IMG/VR virus record: IMGVR_UViG_3300022693_004333 | Location: 1-42,983 of that record | Direction: 5' to 3' (one strand) | Length of the DNA: 42,983 nucleotides | Source of the DNA: a virus | Notes under the pieces: model-generated | Databases searched by the model: none | What the model was told of the DNA's origin: nothing | The model's input: only the letters and a program-made list of their open reading frames with translations | Part shown: positions 6,863 to 16,439 of the stretch, piece by piece | How positions within the stretch are numbered: the stretch's first letter is position 1 | Layout of the letters: the number at the start of each line of letters is the position of its first letter | Position numbers and translations under genes: made by a program

Positions 6863-9800
6863 TTAAGCCGCCATTCTATTTTCTTCGGTTCGTATTGCTA
6901 AGTCGTAGGTGTCTAGCGTTGCTGCATCACCTGTAAACTCGAATTTGTAAGTGTTATCGCCCACTTGAGGAGAAGCATCTCGGGCAATAATGGTTGCGCT
7001 TGCGACTTCGATAACAAGGTATTCACCGTTCTCAAAGCGCGATTCCCTTCTCCCGCGTATCTGCCCCGTTTTAATAACGGTAGAGTTTCTAACAATGCGC
7101 CAAGCAAAGTTTATGGATTGACTAGAAGGGTTTGAGCTGGATGTGTAGAAGTTTCCAATTTCTGCCGTAATGGTTAAATCAACATCGTTACCAACACTGC
7201 CTTTGTGAACTACGGATACATCGAAATCATCGTCTTCGTTATAACCTCTTATTGAAGAAAGACCCTCAATAAACTGAGCATTTACAAGCACCTTAGCTGG
7301 ATTGCCATTTTTCGATTTCTTGATAGCGAAGATTGCGTTTTGGTCATTCTTGGCACCCTGACCTACCCAGCCCAAATAAGTGCCATCATCTTGCCAAATT
7401 GAGCGGAAGCCGGTACCCGATGATGAAATTAACGCCCCACCCACTACCGTGCCTGTAAACGTGCCTGAAGCTGCACTAAGTGAGCCAGTAAATGTTCCAG
7501 TAGCCGCTTCCAGCTTGCCGCCAAAACTTCCTGTAGTTGCATCGATATGCCCAATAAACACATAACGCCCGTTAGTGGTATCCCAAAAAACTACGGGGTT
7601 ACCTTCATCATCAAGGGTTACAACTTGTTGAGCTTGGAACGCTATTTGAGAAACATCATTTTGACTATCAAGGCTAATAGCTGAAACCACGCCATTTGCA
7701 TCAGTTCGTAGGAGTATGGACGCTCGTATGCTGTCTATCTCACCTTTGTTATCAGTAGCGAGTGTTAAACTTGCAGACGCATCACCTTCAGCGCCTGATA
7801 AGCGGGATTCGATAGACGTTATAGAAGACTGTGCGCCGTCAGCTTTGCTTTCAGCCCGTTGAGCAATGGTGTTAGTTGCGCTTAGGCCAGTGGTAGCATT
7901 GTTTACTGTGTTACTGAGCTGATTAACTGCGTAGTTGGCAACATCTGCACCCTCTTTCGCACCATCAGCAGTAACTTCAATCTGTTGCGCGAAGGTGAAA
8001 AGAGCATCGTTTCCTTTTTGACTGTCTTGCACTTTGGCCTGAACGCCACTAAACGCGGTAGCGGTTCCATTCGCAGTTGTTTCAACCGAGTCAAGGCGAG
8101 ATAGCGCGCCAGTTAGATTACCGCTCAAACCCGATACGCTAAGGTTTAATTGCTCTATTGCGCTAGCATTACCATCTGCATCGGTCTCTACCTGAGATAG
8201 ACGTTTACTTGTCGCGGTAATGGCGTTACCGTTTGATAGTGTTACCGCTTGCAATGAACCAATATCTTTAGCTAACGCTCCTTCAGGCGAAACATCAATC
8301 TGAAGCTGGTTAACCGCTAGTGCAACTGACTCATTGGTTTCGGCCTCTTGCATATAAGCAGATAAGTCATTAACTGCCTGCTGCAGAAGTGCCGCTTGCA
8401 CATCGTAGGCTTGGATTTGCTGTGAGGCTAGCCCAGCTACTTGCTCGGTAATACCTAGGCTATTTACTTGCTGTTGAACATCGCTAATTGATGACTCAAC
8501 ACCTTCAATGTCTTGCTCAAAGCTTTGAACAATATCTTGAATAGTACCGGTTTGGCCGTTTAGGAACGTGGCCGCAGATACAGCCTTCTGAATGACGTTG
8601 TTGTCAATCAGTTCTTGGCGTTTGGCTTCTAGCGCAATGATAGTGTCTAGTGCATTAACTTTTTGTTCAACGTTGCTGACCGTTATAGCGTTTTCATTGA
8701 AATAAGACGTTGATACACGCTGGGCTATTTCCGCTTCATTGGCGTTTATTGCCAACTCTGCCGCATTAACCCTTGACGTTATGTTAGCTAGGTCTTGTGT
8801 GGTGGCGTCTGCTTTACCAATGCTAATCGATGATATTTTAAATTCATCACTAACAGAGGCGCCCAACACCAAGCGAACGCGGGTAACTGTACCTGTGTAG
8901 CTAGCCATCGCAGAGAAATCAATGAGCAGTATTGACGCTTCTTCTACGTAGTTAGCATAAGTCTCAACTGAACTATCATCACGCTCGATGATAACGGTAC
9001 CATCCCAACCCGAACCAGCTAGGCGCTGCAGCGATACACGAATTAGCTTGTTTTCGCTTGCTAGATAGTTAAGCGTATTGTTCTCAATATCGCCGTGCGT
9101 AACCGTAATTTCGTTCAGTCCCGCGGTTAGCGTTCCGTTAACTGCTTGCCAGCCTTGGGCGCTATCGAAAAAGTTGAACACATAGGCAGGCTCTAACGCT
9201 GAAATTGACTCGCTGACAATGGCAGTAGCCTTTGCAGTTATAATGCCTGGTATTAAAGAGAGCTCTGAAGATAAACTAGTAATTGCATCTTCAGTCTCAC
9301 CGATGCGCTTAGAAGCAAGCTCGACTTCGCCTGACACACCATCAATCTTTAACGATGCTTCAGTGAATTTATCATCAGCATAGTTGTAAGCGCGATTAAC
9401 AATTAGGCCGTTAGACGGATCACGATAAACTACCGCGTTGGTAAGTTCTTCGCCCTGCTCTATTCTACGCGCCAATTCAAGCTGATAAGCTGCGTTTTCA
9501 CTGATGCTTTGCAGTAAGAGCGCTTGCGCGGCTTCAGTGCTGATACGCTCTTGCTGAACAATGCTTAGCGTTTGTGCTTCAAAATCCACAAAGCGATTGT
9601 CAATATCTTCTACGCTTAACTTTAAGCTCTCGATATCGACTGTGATCGGCGCAAGGATAGGCTCAATGATTTCAGTGATAGGCTGCGCATCATTGTGCGT
9701 GGTTGCCGGTTCCGATACCCAATCAGAAACGCCAAGCGGATTGTGAGAGCGCACCCAAATTTTATAGTTGGTGATAGGTGATAAACCAGAGAACGTATAA

Positions 9801-11551
9801 GAAGCCGCAGGTCCCCTAATTAATTCGCCGGGCTCTTCCGCATTTTCATCGGTAATTGTATAGTCGAATGAAACTGAACTTCCCGCATTTTCTAGCCACG
9901 GAATAACTTCAATATCGAAGTTTGAAATGTTGAGGTTTATGCCTGTCGGTGGTGAAGGAACTTGCATTACAAGTGGAACTTCAGCCCAGCCAGAACGTTT
10001 ACCTAAACCACTTAGTGAACGAACCTGAAAGCGATACTGCCCCATATCAAACCCAGAAAGCTCAACAGAGTGAGAAGCTACGCGTTCCGTTTGGATGATC
10101 ACATCACCTTTTAGCACCCGATAATCGAAACGCTGAGATTCAGACACCCAACTCGCTCTTACTTGAACAAAATTATCGTATATGTGCTCGATGTTTAAAT
10201 CGGTTGGAACGTCTGGCGCTTTATTTGTATAGGTAGTATCTGGCAGCTCTGGCTTATTACCCAAACCAAAAAAGTCATAGATGTAAGGCTGATGTTCACG
10301 AATAGTAAGCTTTACTTCTTCCCTGTTTTCTTCCTTAGACTCAATCCTAAATAACTTTGCATCCCAAAACGGCAAACCACTCATGTAAGTAACTGGAACA
10401 ACATCACCCACATCATAAATAGTGGCCCACTTTGGCAGGGTAATAGTTGTTCTGGTTTGGTGTCGAGATACTTCAAGATAGGTTTTAGCGAACTCTAGAG
10501 CTTCGTAATAATTACGACAGGTTTTTAGATCAACGCTTTCTTCACGCAAGAACCCATTATCTTCAGCAAGCATCTGTTCAAATAACTCGCTATCAGGTTC
10601 AGGGTAAACCGCCTCTTGCTTACTGCCATCTGCTGCAGGGTCATAATAAGTGACACTTACACGGTTAAAGCGGTTATTCTTGTTTCCTTCTGTAATCTTG
10701 CCCATTTGAAGAATGTCTTCTTCGAGAATAGGCTGATCAACAGGCGGGTTATCTTCTTCAATAATTAGCGTGAGCTGGCCGTCAATAATAGGTAGCCAGC
10801 CGCGCATTGGTTTGAGTAATGTGTTTACGTTTTCAAGGACAGTGGCGCTCGTATCTATTGCCACATTACAACTGAATAAATCCCTGAATACACCACTACC
10901 TTGCCGCTCTTCAATATCCGAATTACATAACGCTTCTGCATAACTAAATGAGGCACTATTGATGTAAGAAGATGGAAGACCTTTGCCGTAGATACCATTG
11001 GTTAAATAATCCAATAACGCGGTAGCAGGGTTTGAAAATGTGGTGCCAGTTAAATCTGCTGTAAGATTCGGCTCTGATAGGATGGCTGTTTCATCGTCAT
11101 GGTATTCAAGCCGGATATAAGAACAGGCTTTACCTTGTAATTTGTCTGATGCTCTCCACCCCGCGCGAGTGAGGATAGGGTCTGAGTAGCTGCCCATACC
11201 ATTAGGGAAATTGCGAACGTGAACAGCGCGCTTATCACCTGCATAGAACGCATCATCGTTTGAAGAGTCTGGGATATCATCAATATAGACTTCATCTATA
11301 CTCTCAACCGCTTCACCCCATACAACGATGATATGAAGCAAGTCATTCGGGTAATCGTCATCATCATTATCGTTCGTTTCTTTGAATACGATGTGACCAG
11401 GCTTCTTTTCAACTTTGCCGTAAACCTTCGCAATGTTTGCATCTGTTTCAGCACTCGTTAATTCGGCGCCCGGTGCTAGTTGCTTCGGCGGGTCTGGCAT
11501 TAGCCAGCCGAACGCAAACTCAAATACGTCTTCTAAAAAACCCAAACCCAT
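6863..11551 (-). CDS. Host specificity protein J, central tail fibre/tip
   Basis: A 1562-residue protein, longer than lambda gpJ (1132 residues). Residues 1-110 (MGLGFLEDVFEFAFGW, then ELTSAETDANIAKVYG) and about 150-430 form the hub-like tail-tip domains typical of the J family. About 440-630 is two fibronectin-III-like modules (PPTGINLNISNFDIEV, ITNYKIWVRSHN). About 640-1250 is a long Ala/Gln-rich coiled-coil stalk. Repeated GTFTG/GSLSAASGTF turns near 1370-1400 lead to a beta-rich C-terminal domain. J proteins close the tail tip and contact the receptor. The start overlaps the stop of the upstream gene by one base. Confidence 0.92.
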   Translation of the reverse strand: MGLGFLEDVFEFAFGWLMPDPPKQLAPGAELTSAETDANIAKVYGKVEKKPGHIVFKETNDNDDDDYPNDLLHIIVVWGEAVESIDEVYIDDIPDSSNDDAFYAGDKRAVHVRNFPNGMGSYSDPILTRAGWRASDKLQGKACSYIRLEYHDDETAILSEPNLTADLTGTTFSNPATALLDYLTNGIYGKGLPSSYINSASFSYAEALCNSDIEERQGSGVFRDLFSCNVAIDTSATVLENVNTLLKPMRGWLPIIDGQLTLIIEEDNPPVDQPILEEDILQMGKITEGNKNNRFNRVSVTYYDPAADGSKQEAVYPEPDSELFEQMLAEDNGFLREESVDLKTCRNYYEALEFAKTYLEVSRHQTRTTITLPKWATIYDVGDVVPVTYMSGLPFWDAKLFRIESKEENREEVKLTIREHQPYIYDFFGLGNKPELPDTTYTNKAPDVPTDLNIEHIYDNFVQVRASWVSESQRFDYRVLKGDVIIQTERVASHSVELSGFDMGQYRFQVRSLSGLGKRSGWAEVPLVMQVPSPPTGINLNISNFDIEVIPWLENAGSSVSFDYTITDENAEEPGELIRGPAASYTFSGLSPITNYKIWVRSHNPLGVSDWVSEPATTHNDAQPITEIIEPILAPITVDIESLKLSVEDIDNRFVDFEAQTLSIVQQERISTEAAQALLLQSISENAAYQLELARRIEQGEELTNAVVYRDPSNGLIVNRAYNYADDKFTEASLKIDGVSGEVELASKRIGETEDAITSLSSELSLIPGIITAKATAIVSESISALEPAYVFNFFDSAQGWQAVNGTLTAGLNEITVTHGDIENNTLNYLASENKLIRVSLQRLAGSGWDGTVIIERDDSSVETYANYVEEASILLIDFSAMASYTGTVTRVRLVLGASVSDEFKISSISIGKADATTQDLANITSRVNAAELAINANEAEIAQRVSTSYFNENAITVSNVEQKVNALDTIIALEAKRQELIDNNVIQKAVSAATFLNGQTGTIQDIVQSFEQDIEGVESSISDVQQQVNSLGITEQVAGLASQQIQAYDVQAALLQQAVNDLSAYMQEAETNESVALAVNQLQIDVSPEGALAKDIGSLQAVTLSNGNAITATSKRLSQVETDADGNASAIEQLNLSVSGLSGNLTGALSRLDSVETTANGTATAFSGVQAKVQDSQKGNDALFTFAQQIEVTADGAKEGADVANYAVNQLSNTVNNATTGLSATNTIAQRAESKADGAQSSITSIESRLSGAEGDASASLTLATDNKGEIDSIRASILLRTDANGVVSAISLDSQNDVSQIAFQAQQVVTLDDEGNPVVFWDTTNGRYVFIGHIDATTGSFGGKLEAATGTFTGSLSAASGTFTGTVVGGALISSSGTGFRSIWQDDGTYLGWVGQGAKNDQNAIFAIKKSKNGNPAKVLVNAQFIEGLSSIRGYNEDDDFDVSVVHKGSVGNDVDLTITAEIGNFYTSSSNPSSQSINFAWRIVRNSTVIKTGQIRGRRESRFENGEYLVIEVASATIIARDASPQVGDNTYKFEFTGDAATLDTYDLAIRTEENRMAA

Positions 11552-12177
11552 TAAGGTAACTCCGGTATAGGAAACTTCGAATACGGTCTAGTGGTGTCGT
11601 AACCGTATGAGGCTGATGAAGGTGCTTTTCTGCCCCAGTAAATTTTGCGTTTAGCCTTTGCAACATGATCAAAAGCAGTATCAGTTGGATAGTTCCGCTG
11701 CTGGCTCTTAGTGTTTGTTCTAGTACCGGCTTCTTTGTCAAAGTCAGCCCAAACCGAAGTGACATTTGCCAGTATCTTTCTTTTTTCGGGGTCTAAATCA
11801 CGTGAGTCTAAAAGCCCTTCGAAGACATTGCTGGTGAAGATGAGGCCAAGATCATCATAGTGCTGCTCATAAATTGTTACGGGACCATTCATCCAGCCTT
11901 CATTAAGAAACAGCGGCACGAAGCTATTTTCGTTAGCGTCTATCTCAATGCCGATATCGTTAGTCTTCGGCTCTGAAGTTGTTTCAATATCATCAATGCT
12001 TTCATCATCGATGTAGCCGGGGTAATAGGTTGCACCTGCAAAATCAACTTCAGTATCAGAGTCAGTGATATACGCCCACTCACCATTGATTTTCATTTTC
12101 ACCAGATAAATAGTCTTCCTCCCCGCACGGTAGTTTTCCTTCAACCGTTGCAGGGTTATTGAATCCAGTTGCTTCAT
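11551..12177 (-). CDS. Tail tip/baseplate protein (gpL-like position)
   Basis: A 208-residue protein beginning MKQLDSITLQRLKENYRAGR. It contains the sequence style of DUF2163/gpL-type tail-tip proteins: a strand-rich N-terminal part (TIYLVKMKINGEWAY), VTIYEQHYDDLGLIFTSNVF, and a helical, basic C-terminal tail with RKIYWGRK. It sits directly upstream of J and overlaps the 195-residue gene by four bases. Lambda has L, K and I before J; here no K (NlpC peptidase) or I counterpart lies between. Family assignment is by position and overall pattern, not by a decisive motif. Confidence 0.65.
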   Translation of the reverse strand: MKQLDSITLQRLKENYRAGRKTIYLVKMKINGEWAYITDSDTEVDFAGATYYPGYIDDESIDDIETTSEPKTNDIGIEIDANENSFVPLFLNEGWMNGPVTIYEQHYDDLGLIFTSNVFEGLLDSRDLDPEKRKILANVTSVWADFDKEAGTRTNTKSQQRNYPTDTAFDHVAKAKRKIYWGRKAPSSASYGYDTTRPYSKFPIPELP

Positions 12178-12761
12178 ATTTGTTCGATTAGCTCAACGTA
12201 GTGCGAACCCCAGCGCGCTTTATCTGCGGTGGTGGCGTCGCTATCGCGATCGGTCATTGATACCTGAAACTCCACAGCATCACCGTACTTGACTGACGAT
12301 GGCGCAAGGTGGTCTTGTATTAATGCTTGAGTAAGCTTTACTTCAACGTGCCCTGAAGAATTAGCGTTCGCATCCTCAAGAACGCGATACGCTTTTTTGC
12401 TACCAGTTATTTGGAGAAAGTCGCCTGCTATTACTGCGTCAACTTCGTTAGGTTGTGCCCCAGCCAATATGATTGTGGAAGCCCCTTTATTCGCAGCCTG
12501 ATACACATAGAGCCCTGTCTGGGCTCTATGTGAAATAATTGGGTTGACTAAGGCGAACACTTCAAATTCACCTTGGTAGCTATCGAGCACCGCATCTATT
12601 CGCGAGAACTCTCGATAGTTCTTCATTTGAGATTGCAGGCTAAACTGGTAGTAAGGCTCTTTGCTGCTTTTAGAGCGATAGCGCCTTAATCGCGCTTTTG
12701 GAATAATCGTGTGGCTTATCAACTCAGCCTGGATTGATTCAAAATCATTAGTTGGAAACAT
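12174..12761 (-). CDS. Tail tip/distal tail protein (gpM-like position)
   Basis: A 195-residue protein beginning MFPTNDFESIQAELISH. It has a beta-rich pattern throughout (GEFEVFALVNPII, STIILAG, GHVEVKLTQALI, VEFQVSMTD) and no signal or membrane segment. It starts one base into the end of the tape-measure gene and overlaps the next gene by four bases. Position between tape measure and J is that of lambda M or a distal tail protein, which joins the tail tube to the tip. I see no motif that separates these options. Confidence 0.6.
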   Translation of the reverse strand: MFPTNDFESIQAELISHTIIPKARLRRYRSKSSKEPYYQFSLQSQMKNYREFSRIDAVLDSYQGEFEVFALVNPIISHRAQTGLYVYQAANKGASTIILAGAQPNEVDAVIAGDFLQITGSKKAYRVLEDANANSSGHVEVKLTQALIQDHLAPSSVKYGDAVEFQVSMTDRDSDATTADKARWGSHYVELIEQI

Positions 12762-14698
12762 TAACGAGGCCTTTGCAGTTGTGCTTGCACTTTGCGTATG
12801 AACTGTTTTGGTAATTTATCCACGCGAGAAAGCATTTCTTCTGGGGAAAAATTTCCACCATTGAACGTGATAGGCGCATTGATGCTCACACCCTCACCTT
12901 GACCTCGGGTTAAGTCGATTACTTTTTCGCGTGGGTGAAGCATGGCTAACTTACCGCCCTTTCCATCCATACCGCCGATACGAGCACCCGAACCAGTAAA
13001 ACCACCACCGTCATAGGAGGCAACCGCGGCGCTGGCTGATAATCCGGCTATAGCGGCGGCGATAGGTTGTGTGATAGAAAGTGCGGTACCCATGGCAGCT
13101 GGCGCCATTGCGGGGCCAACGATTGGAATTGCTGCCGTACTTTGGAAAGCGTTAAGGCCTGCCATCAGTGATGATGCTTGGGCATTCAGCGCTAAACCTG
13201 ATGCGCCAGCTACTGCAGCACTTTTACCCACAAACATTTGAACAAGCTGATACGCCAACCACTGCGCCGCCATTTGACCAAGCGCGTTCACAACGCTTCG
13301 AGCCATACCTTGCATTACGCCTTGGAAAGCATCACCCAAGTTTTCAGAATCAAAAACAACCGACTCTAGGGCATCACCCATCTGCCCTGAAAAATTCTCA
13401 ATCGTGGTGGCTGAAAGTTCATCAAAGTTTGTTAGATTAGACTGCGCAGCTTCAAGCCACCCTTCCCAGAAAGACTGGTTTCCTTCTTGAAGGTTTTCAT
13501 AAGCAGTGAAGCCTCGCTGCTCGAAGTTCTCCCAGAACATGCCAGCGTTCTCGGCCATTGACTCATCAAAACTAAATGCGTTAGCGTTAATCTCATCAAT
13601 AAGAGCAAGACTATTGAGAAATGAGTGTTCTACTTCTTTGGTGGCTTCTTCGACCTGTTTTGTAATTGGCGTGGTATCGATATTGGTTGCAGCGCCAGAT
13701 AAATCAAAAGGATTTTCTAGCCCCTTAAAAATATCGTCGGTTTCTCCATAACCAAGCTCATATTCAATTGGCTCTCCTTTAATTTTTCTGGTGAGCTTGT
13801 CGTACTGATCAGATAGGTATTCTGCTCTCTGCGCCAACTTATCCATTTCAGCAGTATCGACATTGGCACCAACTGCTTCTTTAAATTGAAGAAATGAAAG
13901 TTTTGCCTCAGTGACGAACTTGTCAATTTCAATAAAGTCGCGCTCGAAACGAACAATAGAGCCTGTATAAAAATCGTTTATTGCTTCGCCGATATCGGCT
14001 AAAGGCTCTACGAAAGCTGACGCTAAGCTAAACTTTAACTTTTGCCCTGCCGCTTCTAAGCGCGCCATTTCATCAGAGAGATCTTTAACCTTAGTTACAT
14101 CGGTTTCCGATATAGCTAGGTTTAGATCTCTGTATTCTTGCGCTAAGTCATTTACAACTTTTCCGTTGTTTTCTAATGCAGGAATTAGAAGCGTGGCATC
14201 ATTGGCAAGCGACTCCATATAGAATACTTGCTCTTTGGCCGATACATTCGCATCGTCCATTGCCTTTTTAACAGCAATAAGGACTTCGCTGCTTGAAAGG
14301 TTTTTCAATGCATCAGCGGTCAATCCGACCTTGGGTGCAACTTGCTCGAAGAAGTCTTTGAATTGGCCTGCGCCTGTAGCTAGGAAATCACCCAGCTTGT
14401 CTTGAACATCTTTCGAAATATCAGCGAACTTTTCTTGGCTGATATTGAACTGCCCATAGGCGTAACTTAGTGCCTGAAACTCTTCAACAGTAACACCAGC
14501 AAGTTTGGCTTGGGCATCCAACTCTTTCGCTGAGTTAACTGCACTACTGGCCATTACCGCAAAAGAAGCAGTAACACCAGCTACTGCAGCTGCGGTAGTA
14601 ACTGCCTGCTTGGTTACCGTTCCTAGCTTAGAGTTGATAGCGGTGAAAGCCTGCGCGGTTTTATCCTGCGCTGAGATAATAAATTCGTATTTACTCAC
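12761..14698 (-). CDS. Tail tape measure protein
   Basis: A 645-residue protein from a GTG at 14698 (GTGAGTAAA), overlapping the end of the frameshifted GT frame. The N-terminal 60 residues (FIISAQDKTAQAFTAINSKL) are the classic start of lambda-type tape measures. It continues with coiled-coil and amphipathic helices, hydrophobic stretches near 30-55 and 480-570, and a C-terminal lambda gpH-like region ending SPEEMLSRVDKLPKQF. The length of this protein sets tail length; 645 residues predicts a tail shorter than lambda's (gpH is 853 residues). It would be threaded into the tube by the G/GT chaperones encoded just upstream. Confidence 0.9.
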   Translation of the reverse strand: MSKYEFIISAQDKTAQAFTAINSKLGTVTKQAVTTAAAVAGVTASFAVMASSAVNSAKELDAQAKLAGVTVEEFQALSYAYGQFNISQEKFADISKDVQDKLGDFLATGAGQFKDFFEQVAPKVGLTADALKNLSSSEVLIAVKKAMDDANVSAKEQVFYMESLANDATLLIPALENNGKVVNDLAQEYRDLNLAISETDVTKVKDLSDEMARLEAAGQKLKFSLASAFVEPLADIGEAINDFYTGSIVRFERDFIEIDKFVTEAKLSFLQFKEAVGANVDTAEMDKLAQRAEYLSDQYDKLTRKIKGEPIEYELGYGETDDIFKGLENPFDLSGAATNIDTTPITKQVEEATKEVEHSFLNSLALIDEINANAFSFDESMAENAGMFWENFEQRGFTAYENLQEGNQSFWEGWLEAAQSNLTNFDELSATTIENFSGQMGDALESVVFDSENLGDAFQGVMQGMARSVVNALGQMAAQWLAYQLVQMFVGKSAAVAGASGLALNAQASSLMAGLNAFQSTAAIPIVGPAMAPAAMGTALSITQPIAAAIAGLSASAAVASYDGGGFTGSGARIGGMDGKGGKLAMLHPREKVIDLTRGQGEGVSINAPITFNGGNFSPEEMLSRVDKLPKQFIRKVQAQLQRPR

Positions 14699-15337
14699 TA
14701 TTCACCTGACTATCAATTATTCGCATGGCTTCAAGGTATTTGTGCGGCTGTTCAAGAACGCCACCTGACAGGCACAGTTGCCCCTGCTTGTAAAAGCCAT
14801 AGAGATTTAAAAGGTTGTTACTTTGCGGTGTTACTTGGCCAAGAGGGCAAATGCGGGTTGATTCAATTTTGCCATCTATTTTTATATCCCATTTATCGAA
14901 GGGTGCGGGGTTAGTTTCGTCGCAGTGCCTACCCCATGTGCAATTGTCGCAATTAAACGCATCTCGTTTTTTTGCAACTTCTACTGCGATAATTAGTTTT
15001 TTCTTTCTGACTCTGCCAGCGCTGATTTGTTGTAAATTGCCTGTGCTACGTGAACGAGATCTAATGCGGGAATTTTTGAAATCTGCGAGGCGTCTTCTAA
15101 CCCATAAGTAAGTAGCAATTTCACGCCTACCGAATTCATTTTGTTAATACCGTTTTTAACTTCGTGACCGTCCATCATCACTTCCATGAACTGAAGTGAA
15201 TTAAGTGGCTTAATGCGGTAACCTTTGGCGTTATCTTTAAGCAAAGGCTTTTCATCAGCGCCTTTAATTAGTTCTCCATCATCACTCCTTTGATAAGCGC
15301 TCAATGGATAGTGAGTTTCAACTGCTAGTGCTTGCAT
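14691..15337 (-). CDS. Tail assembly chaperone GT, -1 frameshift product
   Basis: If ribosomes slip -1 at 14996-15002 they bypass the TAA at 14993-14995 and add 101 residues, giving a 215-residue fusion. The extension is open to TAA at 14691-14693, has no start codon of its own suited to independent expression, and carries cysteines in the spacing FNCDNCTWGRHC...RICPLG, suggesting a small metal-binding module. Lambda makes gpG and gpGT the same way and needs both in a set ratio for tail assembly. The extension overlaps the tape-measure start by eight bases, as in lambda T and H. Confidence 0.8.
14993..15337 (-). CDS. Tail assembly chaperone G
   Basis: A 114-residue protein beginning MQALAVETHYPLSAYQR, with a largely helical second half (LQFMEVMMDGHEVKNG, LDLVHVAQAIYNKSA) and ending in SERKN. 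It lies between the tail tube gene and the tape-measure gene, the invariant position of the gpG-type chaperone that coats the tape measure before tube polymerisation. Its last three codons form the slippery sequence used to make the longer GT protein. It starts nine bases after the tail tube stop. Confidence 0.8.
   Translation of the reverse strand: MQALAVETHYPLSAYQRSDDGELIKGADEKPLLKDNAKGYRIKPLNSLQFMEVMMDGHEVKNGINKMNSVGVKLLLTYGLEDASQISKIPALDLVHVAQAIYNKSALAESERKN
14996..15002 (-). other. Programmed -1 ribosomal frameshift site A AAA AAC
   Basis: The heptamer A-AAA-AAC is in the exact phase required (AGA AAA AAC TAA) and is followed directly by the zero-frame stop. It matches the X XXY YYZ rule for -1 slippage and lies at the G-T junction. 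Confidence 0.85.
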
Positions 15338-15346
15338 GATAAATCC

Positions 15347-16264
15347 TTACTTAAACTCAATAGTGAATTCGTCATCACCCAATGTTTCGTGAGCGCCATA
15401 GGTTAAGTCGTCAGTTCTTCGCTGATCACGCTCACCCGCTGAAATATCACGAATACCCGCCTTGGCACTAACATTCCAAATGTTACCCGCCACTTTGCCT
15501 ACATCGCCGGTAGTCATATCCATAAGCTCACCGTTTTTAAACTTCGTTTCGAAGTCGATCACAGAAATCTTTTGTGCTTCTGGGTCAATCGAGCCGTTCG
15601 GGTCACGCTTTGATATTTCTACTTGTGCATAACCGTCTGCTTCACGGACATTGCCAGGTGTAGAAATCGTGTTACCGAATGCTAATGAGAAAGAATTAAT
15701 GATTGCGCCATAGCCACCGATAGAGAAAGGAACTTCAATAAACGGGCGTGGAACAGTTGCGTTGTATGCGAGTGCCGGGAAGTTCTGATCAACGCGGCCT
15801 GCATCCTTTCCAGTAAATTCAAACTGAATTGTGCCTAAACCGCCGGCTTCTGCGTTAATTGTTGCTGTGCCTTTGGCGCCAACAATTTTATTTAAACGGC
15901 CATCTTGGTAGTAATAAATGGTGCAGGACTCATGACCTTCAGATACTGGCTGATAGATAACACTCGCGCCGATAGTCTCAGATAAGCCACAACAGCGTAA
16001 TGCTTGACCGATTTCAGGAGCAACGCCAGCGGTACCGGAACCTTTCATTTCTGCGGTAAAAGTTAGCTTTTTAAGCGTACCCGCGAAGATAGATTGTTCA
16101 GTTGAAATGGTAGGCTTAATAAGGGGGCGCTCAACCATTCGCAAACCTTCATTTGCGTAACTTAACTCTGAAACTAAAATGGCATCAGCTGATGGATCTG
16201 GCGCGGCTTCAACACCTTGGGTGGTTTCAATTTTTAAGGCAATGGCCTCTTTAGTAGTAAGCAT
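15347..16264 (-). CDS. Major tail tube protein
   Basis: A 305-residue beta-rich protein beginning MLTTKEAIALKIETTQGV, a pattern known from phage tail tube proteins (KIETTQGVEAAPDPSADAILVSEL truncated here to its first residues). Downstream features include EMKGSGTAGVAPEIG, CCGLSET and a strand-rich C-terminal half that could be the extra surface domain. It lies between the small basic 26-residue gene and the G/GT chaperones, as lambda V does. Its ATG follows the small gene stop by two bases, so it is strongly translated from the same leader. Confidence 0.85.
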   Translation of the reverse strand: MLTTKEAIALKIETTQGVEAAPDPSADAILVSELSYANEGLRMVERPLIKPTISTEQSIFAGTLKKLTFTAEMKGSGTAGVAPEIGQALRCCGLSETIGASVIYQPVSEGHESCTIYYYQDGRLNKIVGAKGTATINAEAGGLGTIQFEFTGKDAGRVDQNFPALAYNATVPRPFIEVPFSIGGYGAIINSFSLAFGNTISTPGNVREADGYAQVEISKRDPNGSIDPEAQKISVIDFETKFKNGELMDMTTGDVGKVAGNIWNVSAKAGIRDISAGERDQRRTDDLTYGAHETLGDDEFTIEFK

Positions 16265-16266
16265 GC

Positions 16267-16347
16267 TCAGTCCTCTTTACTTTGCTTCTTTGGAGCCGGT
16301 GCCTTAGTGCTACCGCCTTTACGTGTTCTGAATTCGCGCTTTTTCAT
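16267..16347 (-). CDS. 26-residue basic peptide upstream of tail tube
   Basis: Encodes MKKREFRTRKGGSTKAPAPK plus KQSKED, a short lysine- and arginine-rich peptide. It has a good ribosome site (AGGTGA, five bases before ATG), and its TGA is two bases before the tail tube ATG. It sits just downstream of two tandem terminators, so it is the first open frame read by transcripts that pass them. It may be a real small protein or a leader peptide for the tail tube gene; the sequence does not decide. Confidence 0.6.
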   Translation of the reverse strand: MKKREFRTRKGGSTKAPAPKKQSKED

Positions 16348-16359
16348 GTCTTCACCTAC

Positions 16360-16382
16360 AAAAAAACCCGCTCAGTGGCGGG
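16360..16382 (-). terminator. Second terminator after the lipoprotein gene
   Basis: On the minus strand: stem CCCGCC/GGCGGG-type pairing (CCCGCCACTGAGCGGG) followed by seven T residues at 16360-16366. It lies immediately downstream of the first terminator. Confidence 0.8.
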
Positions 16383-16397
16383 TGAATTACGGGCAAT

Positions 16398-16417
16398 AAA
16401 AAACCCGCCGAAGCGGG
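16398..16417 (-). terminator. First terminator after the lipoprotein gene
   Basis: On the minus strand: CCCGCTTCGGCGGG with a UUCG-type loop, then six T residues. It is 23 bases past the lipoprotein stop and closes that single-gene transcription unit. Confidence 0.9.
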
Positions 16418-16439
16418 TCTTGATTGTGATTTTTTAAAG

